Origin: VBAS01 sp964444975
GTDB taxonomy: Bacteria > Bacteroidota > Bacteroidia > Chitinophagales > Chitinophagaceae
NCBI GenBank assembly: GCA_964444975.1
Contig: CAYUJD010000063.1
Location: 1-22,698, forward strand
Direction of reading: 5' to 3'
DNA: 22,698 bases
A program made the translations under genes and the position numbers. Of the stretch, positions 14,547-21,091 are shown piece after piece (the stretch's first letter is position 1; the number at the start of each line of letters is the position of its first letter). The notes under the pieces are model-generated. The model saw only the letters and a program-made list of their open reading frames with translations, ran no database searches and was not told the DNA's origin.

Positions 14547-15188
14547 CTATCGCCCAAAATATTTGTTTACGGCTTCCACCCGGTTATTCACATGCAGCTT
14601 TTCGTAAATATGGTAAACATGTTTTCGTACTGTTTCGGGACTAATATAGAGTACGGCGCCGATTTCCTTATACATTAATCCTCTTGAGAGTTCTTCCAGT
14701 ATTTGCTTTTCGCGAAAAGAGAGCTGCTCAATGCTTTCTGTTGCGGATGCGGAAGCTGGTTTGTTTCGAAAGGCAAATACCACCTTGCGGGCAATCAGGC
14801 TGCTCATGGGAGCGCCGCCTTCGTGCAGTTCTTTGATGGCATCCAGTAGTTTGGCCGGCTCTGTTTTTTTCAGAATATAACCACTGGCCCCGGCGCTCAG
14901 GGCTTCAAAAATTTTTTCATCCTCCTCGTACACAGTGCACATCATAAAATTGGTAGCATGCATTGCGGGTTTCAGCTCCCGTACGCAATCAATGCCGCTT
15001 TCCCCTTCGCCCAGGTTGATGTCCATTAGTACTACATCAGGTTTTAAAATCGGCAGTTTAACAAGCGCTTCTTCTGCATTGCACATGGTGCCAATGCACC
15101 GGAAACCATCCGCCATAGATATAATCTGTTCGAGGGTCTGTCTCAGTTCATTGTTATCATCTACAATACATATGCTTATTTCTTTCAT
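14547..15188 (-). CDS. NarL/LuxR-family response regulator
   Basis: A 213-residue two-domain regulator. The receiver domain (about 1-120) has the acidic pair Asp10-Asp11, phospho-acceptor Asp56 (VVLMDINL), switch Thr85 and conserved Lys107 (in GYILKK). The LuxR-type helix-turn-helix (about 150-213) shows LSFREKQILEELSRGL, YKEIGAVLYISPETVRKHV and a final dimer helix KLHVNNRVEAVNKY. No histidine kinase is next to it, so it is an orphan in this window. The gene sits between two copies of a 30-base palindromic module. The upstream copy abuts the -33 box of its own promoter, which suggests autoregulation. It follows rsmG on the same strand 84 bases downstream. Confidence 0.95.
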   Translation of the reverse strand: MKEISICIVDDNNELRQTLEQIISMADGFRCIGTMCNAEEALVKLPILKPDVVLMDINLGEGESGIDCVRELKPAMHATNFMMCTVYEEDEKIFEALSAGASGYILKKTEPAKLLDAIKELHEGGAPMSSLIARKVVFAFRNKPASASATESIEQLSFREKQILEELSRGLMYKEIGAVLYISPETVRKHVYHIYEKLHVNNRVEAVNKYFGR

Positions 15189-15207
15189 TGTTTTTACTTT
15201 GACAACC

Positions 15208-15252
15208 CAAAATTAAGCGCCAGTTAAAACCCTGCAATACCACTTTGTGGTA
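15208..15252 (-). promoter_or_regulatory. Promoter and palindromic operator of the response regulator
   Basis: On the - strand ATTG (15238-15235), a 19-base spacer and TAATTTTG (15215-15208) match the Bacteroidota consensus. The -7 box ends 19 bases before the ATG at 15188. Immediately upstream of the -33 box is the palindrome TACCAC (15238-15243) - TTT - GTGGTA (15247-15252). This is a good size for one dimer of a NarL/LuxR-type regulator. The position against the promoter suggests control by the regulator itself. This is inference. Confidence 0.6.
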
Positions 15253-15272
15253 GTTTTTTTGTGGAAAAAATT

Positions 15273-15917
15273 TTATCGGGGTATAAAAAGCAGGTATTTC
15301 TCCTTAAAATACGCTTCCCTGAATAGTTCAGCCAGTTCGATAATATGGGGCCGGGTGCCGCTTTCCTGTATTTCTTTGGCAAGATGGCCGCCTTTGAGGC
15401 TGATGAGGCCGGGTGGAAATTTGGGATTTGGGCCCGATGTACCGGAATCGGATTTTTGATTTATCAAAGGCTTTGCCCATTGCCAAAGTTCTTTCAGCGG
15501 CGCCACGGCGCGGGAAACGACAAAATCAAATTTCCTGTTCTTGATCTCTTCAGCCCGTGCCTGTTGTGTGCTGACGTTTTGCAATTCCAGCGCTTCAGCC
15601 ACCGCTTTCACCACTTTTATTTTTTTTGCAATGCTGTCAACAAGATGAAATTTTACCTGCGGAAAATAAATAGCCAGCGGAATGCCGGGAAAACCGCCGC
15701 CAGTACCCAGGTCAAGAATTTCTGTGCCGGGTTTAAAATCAAAAACCGCGGCGATGGAAAGAGAATGCAGTACATGTTTTTCATAAAGTCCATCCATATC
15801 TTTTCTCGAAATCACATTAATCCGGCTGTTCCATTCCCGGTACAAGGGCTCCAGCACTGCCAGCTGCTCCAGTTGTTTTGGCGTGAAATCAGAAAAATAT
15901 TTCAGGATGATGTTCAT
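15273..15917 (-). CDS. rsmG: 16S rRNA (guanine(527)-N7)-methyltransferase
   Basis: A 214-residue RsmG (GidB), which methylates N7 of G527 in 16S rRNA with S-adenosylmethionine. The N-terminal YREWNSRINVISRKD segment (26-40), HVLHSL (48-53) and the SAM-binding loop ILDLGTGGGFPGIPLA (67-82) are all present. SRAVAPL (135-141) and LISLKGG (171-177) follow. Between the last two, residues 155-169 (Ser/Gly/Pro-rich, unlike the usual charged link) look inserted. Their DNA holds a CCGAT/ATCGG hairpin at 15434-15451. The DNA between this gene and the glycosyltransferase gene is repeat-rich (15930-16007). Confidence 0.96.
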   Translation of the reverse strand: MNIILKYFSDFTPKQLEQLAVLEPLYREWNSRINVISRKDMDGLYEKHVLHSLSIAAVFDFKPGTEILDLGTGGGFPGIPLAIYFPQVKFHLVDSIAKKIKVVKAVAEALELQNVSTQQARAEEIKNRKFDFVVSRAVAPLKELWQWAKPLINQKSDSGTSGPNPKFPPGLISLKGGHLAKEIQESGTRPHIIELAELFREAYFKEKYLLFIPR

Positions 15918-15929
15918 GACAGCAGATAG

Positions 15930-16007
15930 GATTGTTTTATCGCAGGATGGTTAAATAGTTATAATAATATCTCATTAACCATTTAGTCATATAACCAGTT
16001 AACAATC
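15930..16007. repeat. Inverted GGTTAAATAGTTATA-type repeats before rsmG
   Basis: GATTGTT (15930-15936) pairs with AACAATC (16001-16007). Inside this, ATGGTTAAATAGTTATA (15947-15963) is answered by related inverted words ATTAACCATTTAG (15974-15986) and TATAACCAGTTAAC (15990-16003). The 102-base gap between the glycosyltransferase and rsmG is almost entirely this low-complexity material. No gene is visible. Confidence 0.5.
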
Positions 16008-16019
16008 GAACAATTTTTT

Positions 16020-17159
16020 TTAACCCCAGTTTCGCCGCGGCTTATTCCACAGCGAGCGGGCAAAGATGATATAATAAAAGAACATCCAGATATCGAGAAA
16101 AAGGAAATAGGGCCAGAGGTCATTTTCATTCAGTTTTTTCATGGCCAAAAAATAAATGATACCCTGAACGAGAAAGCGGGCGCCAAAAATGATTAGTGCA
16201 AGCTGCCAGTTGAAAAAAATTGCCGCCGTAAAAAGTAAGGGATAAAAAAGAAACTGGCTGAAGGTGTAAAGCCCGAGCAGCAACTTGTGCGTGGCTTTGT
16301 AATATTTTGCCGTTGTGTAATGCCGGTGTTTCTGGCTTATCCAGCTTCTCCATGTTTTGCGGGGCAGGGAAAGTGTGGCGGCGTCTTTATCAATCACCAC
16401 CGCCACATTTTTTGATGTGGCTGCTTTGTTTACAAACAGGTCATCATCGCCGCCGGGAATATGATTGATGGATGAAAAACCCTTGTGACGGAAAAACAGT
16501 TCTTTTTTATATGAAAGATTGCGGCCTACGCCCATGTATGGTATGCCTGCCAGGGCAAACGACAGGTATTGCATGGCGGAATGAAAGGTTTCGAAGCGAA
16601 TCAATTTATTCAGCAGCCCCGGCCGCTTGTGGTAGGCGCCATAGCCAAGCACAATTTCAATACCTTCCGTGTAGGCTTCCTGCATTTTTTTAACCCAATG
16701 CTCGCTGGCCGGCACACAGTCGGCATCGGTAAGCAGCAGCACTTCGTGGTTGGCTTCTTTTATGCCGATGCTCAAGGGGTATTTTTTGCCGCTGATGAGC
16801 TTGGCTTCCTGCGTAAGCTCTACAATATGGAGCCGGTCTTTGAAAGTTTTTTTCAATTCCTGTAAAATGTATTTTGAATCATCCACCGAATTGTCGTTTA
16901 CCACGATCACTTCGTAAGTGGATGGATACTCCTGCACCAGCAGGCCAGGCAGGTGCCGGGCAAGGTTTTCATCTTCATCCCTTGCACACACAATTACTGA
17001 AACAGGATGCTGCTGGCTTCTTATTTTTTTACGGGGTTTGAAAAAAGCCACCCGGCTGAAAAACCACAGGTAATAAAAAAGCTGGATGGCAGCCACGGCA
17101 GCCAATACATAAAAAGCAATTTCGAACCAATTGAACTGCTGTAAAAATGAAAATCTCAT
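16020..17159 (-). CDS. Membrane-bound glycosyltransferase, family 2
   Basis: A 379-residue GT-A fold glycosyltransferase of family GT2, anchored in the inner membrane. One helix (about 12-35) precedes the catalytic domain. Three or four helices follow it (about 297-317, 321-340, 350-367). The domain begins at VSVIVCARDED (53-63). It holds a VVNDNSVDDS segment (86-95), the metal-binding DAD at 145-147, a GGDDDLF acceptor-side motif (236-242) and a QKHRHY segment (276-281) in the place of the processive-enzyme QxxRW. This layout is like enzymes that make or extend cell-surface glycans. Donor and acceptor cannot be told. No other glycan gene is adjacent, so the pathway is unknown. Confidence 0.88.
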   Translation of the reverse strand: MRFSFLQQFNWFEIAFYVLAAVAAIQLFYYLWFFSRVAFFKPRKKIRSQQHPVSVIVCARDEDENLARHLPGLLVQEYPSTYEVIVVNDNSVDDSKYILQELKKTFKDRLHIVELTQEAKLISGKKYPLSIGIKEANHEVLLLTDADCVPASEHWVKKMQEAYTEGIEIVLGYGAYHKRPGLLNKLIRFETFHSAMQYLSFALAGIPYMGVGRNLSYKKELFFRHKGFSSINHIPGGDDDLFVNKAATSKNVAVVIDKDAATLSLPRKTWRSWISQKHRHYTTAKYYKATHKLLLGLYTFSQFLFYPLLFTAAIFFNWQLALIIFGARFLVQGIIYFLAMKKLNENDLWPYFLFLDIWMFFYYIIFARSLWNKPRRNWG

Positions 17160-17331
17160 AAGCGGCTTGCAAGGTGGCGAAAATAAAGCAGATACCGGGT
17201 TCGGGTTTCAAAATGATTGCACAGGTGTTGAAAAGAAAGTTTAACAGGGATCGTTTTTTCCAGTAACCGGTTTATTTATTTATTCCCTGTTATTTTGCAG
17301 GTGAATACAAGGGAAGCGCAATGCAACCGGT

Positions 17332-18471
17332 ATGACGTCCTTATTATTCCAGATTGAAAAAACAGATACACTTTCCAACGCAAGAGCGGGAAAATTCAGC
17401 ACCGCTCATGGCGAGGTGCTTACTCCCGTTTTCATGCCCGTGGGCACCGCAGGAAGTGTAAAGGCCATTACACAAAAACAGCTTGCCGATGAAATTAAGG
17501 CGCAAATCATTTTGGGAAATACTTATCACCTGTACCTGCGCCCGGGAATTGAAACCATTGAAAAAGCCGGCGGGCTTCACCGGTTTATCAACTGGCAAAA
17601 ACCGTTACTTACCGACAGCGGCGGCTACCAGGTTTTTTCATTATCGGGAACAAGAAAGATTAAAGAAGAAGGCGTCACCTTTCAAAGCCATATTGACGGC
17701 AGCCGGCACCTGTTCACGCCGGAAAATGTAATAGACATCCAGCGCAGCATCGGGGCGGATATCATCATGGCCTTTGATGAATGCCCGCCCGGGGGTAGCG
17801 ATCATCACTATGCCCAAAAAAGCATGGAGCTTACGCACCGCTGGCTCGACCGCTGTTTACATCAGTTCAACCACACAAAAGAAAAATATGGGTACCCGCA
17901 ATATCTTTTTCCCATCGTGCAGGGCGGCACGCATAAAGACCTGCGCAAACACTCCTGCCAATACATTGCATCAAAGCAGGCAGCGGGCAATGCCATCGGC
18001 GGGCTGAGTGTGGGCGAGCCGCAGCAAGTGATGTATGAAATCTGTGATTTTTGCTGCCATCAATTGCCCCATGATAAACCCCGCTACCTGATGGGTGTTG
18101 GCACACCCTGGAATTTGCTGCAATGCATCGGCTTGGGCGTGGATATGTTTGACTGCGTGATGCCCACCCGCAACGGACGCAATGCCATGCTCTTTACCAC
18201 GCAGGGTGTGATAAACATTGACAATAAAAAATGGGAACATGATTTTTCACCCATTGACAGCGGGCTGGATGGTGAAGTGAGCAACCGGTACTGCAAATCG
18301 TACCTGCGGCATTTGATTAAATCAAAAGAAATACTGGGATTAACCATTGCCAGCCTGCACAACCTTGCTTTTTACATGTGGCTGATGGCAGAAGCAAGAA
18401 AAAAAATTATAGAAGGGAAATTTGAAAACTGGAAAACTGACATGATAACCCGCCTGCAGCAGCGTCTCTGA
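17332..18471 (+). CDS. tgt: Queuine tRNA-ribosyltransferase (Tgt)
   Basis: A 379-residue TGT that exchanges guanine 34 for preQ1 in tRNAs with GUN anticodons. Catalytic segments are intact: LTDSGGYQVFSL (93-104, base-binding Asp95), FDECPPG (148-154), IVQGG (195-199), IGGLSVGE (222-229) and GVDMFDCVMPTRNGR (269-283), which holds the nucleophilic Asp. The zinc site of the E. coli and Zymomonas enzymes (CxCxxC before a YLxHL segment) is not there. Counted back from YLRHL (324-328), the three Cys positions are Leu312, Gly314 and Ser317, although the His (His343 in LHNL) remains. I recall that Bacteroidota Tgt proteins generally lack these Cys, but this should be checked. No other queuosine gene is nearby. 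Confidence 0.95.
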   Translation: MTSLLFQIEKTDTLSNARAGKFSTAHGEVLTPVFMPVGTAGSVKAITQKQLADEIKAQIILGNTYHLYLRPGIETIEKAGGLHRFINWQKPLLTDSGGYQVFSLSGTRKIKEEGVTFQSHIDGSRHLFTPENVIDIQRSIGADIIMAFDECPPGGSDHHYAQKSMELTHRWLDRCLHQFNHTKEKYGYPQYLFPIVQGGTHKDLRKHSCQYIASKQAAGNAIGGLSVGEPQQVMYEICDFCCHQLPHDKPRYLMGVGTPWNLLQCIGLGVDMFDCVMPTRNGRNAMLFTTQGVINIDNKKWEHDFSPIDSGLDGEVSNRYCKSYLRHLIKSKEILGLTIASLHNLAFYMWLMAEARKKIIEGKFENWKTDMITRLQQRL

Positions 18472-18623
18472 ATGCGGACTTCTTTTTTCATTATGCCAAA
18501 TACCACGAAGCGGGTATTGCCTTGCCAGCTTTAATAGTTTACCTTCAAAGCTCCTTCGCCGGATCCTGTTAAAACCTGCCTTACCACCGTGAAAACACGG
18601 GATTGCAAACCGTGATTTAAACC

Positions 18624-18654
18624 TTGCAATGAATTTTTTGCCGGCCAATATTTG
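18624..18654 (+). promoter_or_regulatory. Probable promoter of the membrane protein - subtilase cassette
   Basis: TTG (18624-18626), a 20-base spacer and AATATTTG (18647-18654) give one mismatch to TAnnTTTG. The -7 box ends 28 bases before the ATG at 18683. It also lies downstream of the alternative ATG at 18629, which supports the later start. The rest of the 211-base gap after tgt has only a weak AATACC/GGTATT inverted repeat at 18499-18518. Confidence 0.45.
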
Positions 18655-18682
18655 CCCGACCATAAAACAAAAAACTGCTGCT

Positions 18683-19972
18683 ATGTTCAACCATGTAGTC
18701 CTTGATGTTGTTACCGGTTTAATTTTTGTTTTTCTCCTGTACAGCTTACTGGCCACCATCCTGCAGGAAATCATTGCCCGCTGGCTGAACCTGCGTGGCC
18801 GCATGCTGCAGAAAGCCTTAAGAAGAATGCTGGAAGATGACGCCGGCCAGGCCGAAACCCGGGGATTGTCCACCCTGAAAACCGAAACCCAAAACATGGT
18901 GACCTGGTTTTTTCATCCATTTAAGGGCACTACTTTACTGGAGCGGTTTTACAAGCATCCCACCATTAAATACCTCGGCGAGGATAAAATATTCAGCAAA
19001 CCATCGTACCTGCATTCGCACAACTTTTCGCAGACAATTGTTCACCTGCTGCGGGGCGAAGAGTATGACGGACGAACCAGCAGCGAATCAGAGCATGTAT
19101 GGAATACCCTGAAGGAAAACCGGCTGAATATAAATAATGAAACATTAATCAACCTGAAGAACCTGTTTGCCGATGCAAGGCAGGATATCCAGTTGTTTAA
19201 GCTGAAGGTGGAAGACTGGTTTGAAGAAACCATGGAAAGAGCCACCGGCTGGTACAAAAAGCAAACGCAAACCATCCTGCTGCTTATCGGCCTGGCGATG
19301 GCTATCTTGTTTAATGTGGATGCCATAGCCATTGCCCGCATTCTGATGAAAGATAAAAAAGCGAGAGAGCAACTGGTGCAGATGGCCATCAGTCACCAGC
19401 AGACGTTTGGTGCCGCCATTGACTCGATGAAAAAAGTAAAAGTGACAAAAACTGAAATCCGCAATGGCGATACCACGGTTACTTCCTTTGACTCCACAAT
19501 AAAGTCGCCGGTGACCGATAAATTTCTTGAATCAACCTACAATGAACTGAGCAAAAGCGCCGCTGAAGCCATGGGTGTGCTGGGCCTGCGGGGCATTCCC
19601 AAGCGAAGCGACACCGCCGGCTGCCGTCAATCAGTTTCCAATTATGATACGCTGATAAAATACGCAAAGACCGAAGAGCAGAAAACGGAGTACCGGAAAA
19701 GACAAGGCGCTGAATTTAAAAAATGCCTGAAGGAAAAAAGAATGAAGCCGCCCTACCAGAACAGCGTCAAGCTGAAACTGCTGGGTTGGCTGCTTACGGC
19801 GCTGGCCGTATCGCTGGGGGCCCCGTTCTGGTTCGACCTGCTCAATAAGTTTATCAAGCTGAGAGAAAGCGGACCCAGGCCAGTAAACACATCAGCGCTG
19901 GATAAGCCGGCGGGTACTGCTGCAACCGGTACGCTATTTAAAGGCGCCGATGGAAAAGAAATCACCGGGTAA
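18683..19972 (+). CDS. Uncharacterised three-helix membrane protein
   Basis: I take the ATG at 18683, giving 429 residues, because it directly precedes the first hydrophobic helix. The alternative at 18629 lies upstream of the probable -7 box. Helix 1 is about 7-29. A large, mostly helical charged domain follows (30-190), with KPSYLHSHNF and DWFEETMERATGWYKKQ. Helix 2 is about 197-218, ending in the polar NVDAIAIARIL. A second soluble region (220-362) has several Lys-rich stretches. Helix 3 is about 366-385 within LGWLLTALAVSLGAPFWFDL. I recognise this last segment and the GWYKK...NVDAIAIA pattern from widespread hypothetical proteins, but know no function. It begins a three-gene row: the subtilase starts 9 bases after its stop. 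Confidence 0.85.
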   Translation: MFNHVVLDVVTGLIFVFLLYSLLATILQEIIARWLNLRGRMLQKALRRMLEDDAGQAETRGLSTLKTETQNMVTWFFHPFKGTTLLERFYKHPTIKYLGEDKIFSKPSYLHSHNFSQTIVHLLRGEEYDGRTSSESEHVWNTLKENRLNINNETLINLKNLFADARQDIQLFKLKVEDWFEETMERATGWYKKQTQTILLLIGLAMAILFNVDAIAIARILMKDKKAREQLVQMAISHQQTFGAAIDSMKKVKVTKTEIRNGDTTVTSFDSTIKSPVTDKFLESTYNELSKSAAEAMGVLGLRGIPKRSDTAGCRQSVSNYDTLIKYAKTEEQKTEYRKRQGAEFKKCLKEKRMKPPYQNSVKLKLLGWLLTALAVSLGAPFWFDLLNKFIKLRESGPRPVNTSALDKPAGTAATGTLFKGADGKEITG

Positions 19973-19981
19973 TAATTTTTA

Positions 19982-21079
19982 ATGAAAGCGACACTCACAA
20001 AAAATTTATTCCGTCGTACGCAGCCGGGCAACAATACCCCGTCTGCAGGGCACCTCGATGCGGGTTCGGTGATTGAGGTACTGGAAAAAGTGAAAGGCGA
20101 ATTCCTTGACGGCATAAATGACTGGTACCGGGCAGCCGATGGTTTTTTTTACTGGGCCGGGGGAGTGGAGCTGGAAAAAAATGTTAACCTGGCAACTGAA
20201 ATAACAATAACAAAAAAAGACTGGGGATTTGTTGACTTTAAGATTGATGAACTATGGAAATTTTCCCGGGGGCAGGGAATAAAAGTAGCCATATTAGACT
20301 CGGGTTTAAATTATAATCTTACTGATTTTAAAGATAAACCCGGTATCACATATTATAATGCAGTACTAGACTCTGATTTAAAAGAACATTGCCAGGATGA
20401 TTCCTACGGACACGGAACTGATTGCTCAGCTATATTATGTGCAACCGGTGCCACACTATTCGGAGTGGCGCCTGATTGCAGCCTGCTGGTAGTGAAAATA
20501 ACCAATGAAGCGGGTGAACGGGATACAAAATCAATTTTAAAAGGGTTAAGCAAAGCAATCGCATTTAATCCGGATGTAATCTCTTTAAGTTTCAGCCTGG
20601 CGAAAGATGAGAATTTTGATTCTATACATAATCTAATAAAAACAGCATATGCCGGCGATATTACAATTCTTGCTGCTGCAGGTGACAGCGGCGGATTAGG
20701 ATTCCCGGTGGATAATTTCCCGGCATCATTTCCGGAATGTTTATCCATTGGGGGCATTGACAGGAATAAGAAAAGAAGCAGGGCATCTTCCAAAAGTAAT
20801 TTTCTTGATTTAATGGGACCGGGTGAAGCTTTATTTTCAGTTACAAACCCCGCTAACAAAATCAGCGGTACAAGTTATTCCACCCCATTTGCTGCAGGTG
20901 TCATTGCATTATTAAAAGCTATTGCAAAAAATCAAAATAAAACGCTGCACAATATCGGGTTGTTTGATATTCTTAAAAGAAGCGCTGATATAAATACGGG
21001 TACAACCTATAATATACTTGATTATGGCTGGGGAATACTTGATCCGCTGGCAGCATTAAAATTGTTATTGGCCCAATAA
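19982..21079 (+). CDS. SH3-domain subtilisin-like serine protease (S8)
   Basis: A 365-residue protease of family S8 without a signal peptide or obvious propeptide, so probably cytoplasmic. Residues 1-65 look like a bacterial SH3 domain (AGSVIEVLEKVKGEF, then WYRAADGFFYWAGGVE). The catalytic domain follows from about 85: Asp106 (AILDSGLN), His144 (YGHGTDCSA) and Ser298 (GTSYSTPFAAG). The oxyanion-hole Asn expected in AAGNSG is Asp235 here (AAAGDSGG). Most subtilases keep Asn; the animal convertase PC2 is a known Asp case. The gene is visibly A+T-rich: hand counts give 16, 19 and 18 G+C in the 60-base blocks from 20281, 20521 and 20581. It is tightly linked to the membrane protein before it and the secreted protein after it (12 bases). 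The target is unknown. Confidence 0.88.
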   Translation: MKATLTKNLFRRTQPGNNTPSAGHLDAGSVIEVLEKVKGEFLDGINDWYRAADGFFYWAGGVELEKNVNLATEITITKKDWGFVDFKIDELWKFSRGQGIKVAILDSGLNYNLTDFKDKPGITYYNAVLDSDLKEHCQDDSYGHGTDCSAILCATGATLFGVAPDCSLLVVKITNEAGERDTKSILKGLSKAIAFNPDVISLSFSLAKDENFDSIHNLIKTAYAGDITILAAAGDSGGLGFPVDNFPASFPECLSIGGIDRNKKRSRASSKSNFLDLMGPGEALFSVTNPANKISGTSYSTPFAAGVIALLKAIAKNQNKTLHNIGLFDILKRSADINTGTTYNILDYGWGILDPLAALKLLLAQ

Positions 21080-21091
21080 AAACTAAAAAAT

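Noticed and set aside
14438..14644. Short + strand frame between the M1 peptidase and the response regulator
   Set aside because: It runs through the palindrome and the antisense 3' end of the regulator gene, and has no coding character.
18499..18518. AATACC/GGTATT inverted repeat after tgt, at first taken for a third response-regulator operator
   Set aside because: Only the outer six bases pair. The inner GTGG is missing and no ATTG/TAnnTTTG pair follows at the right spacing. It also lacks a T run, so it is not a terminator.
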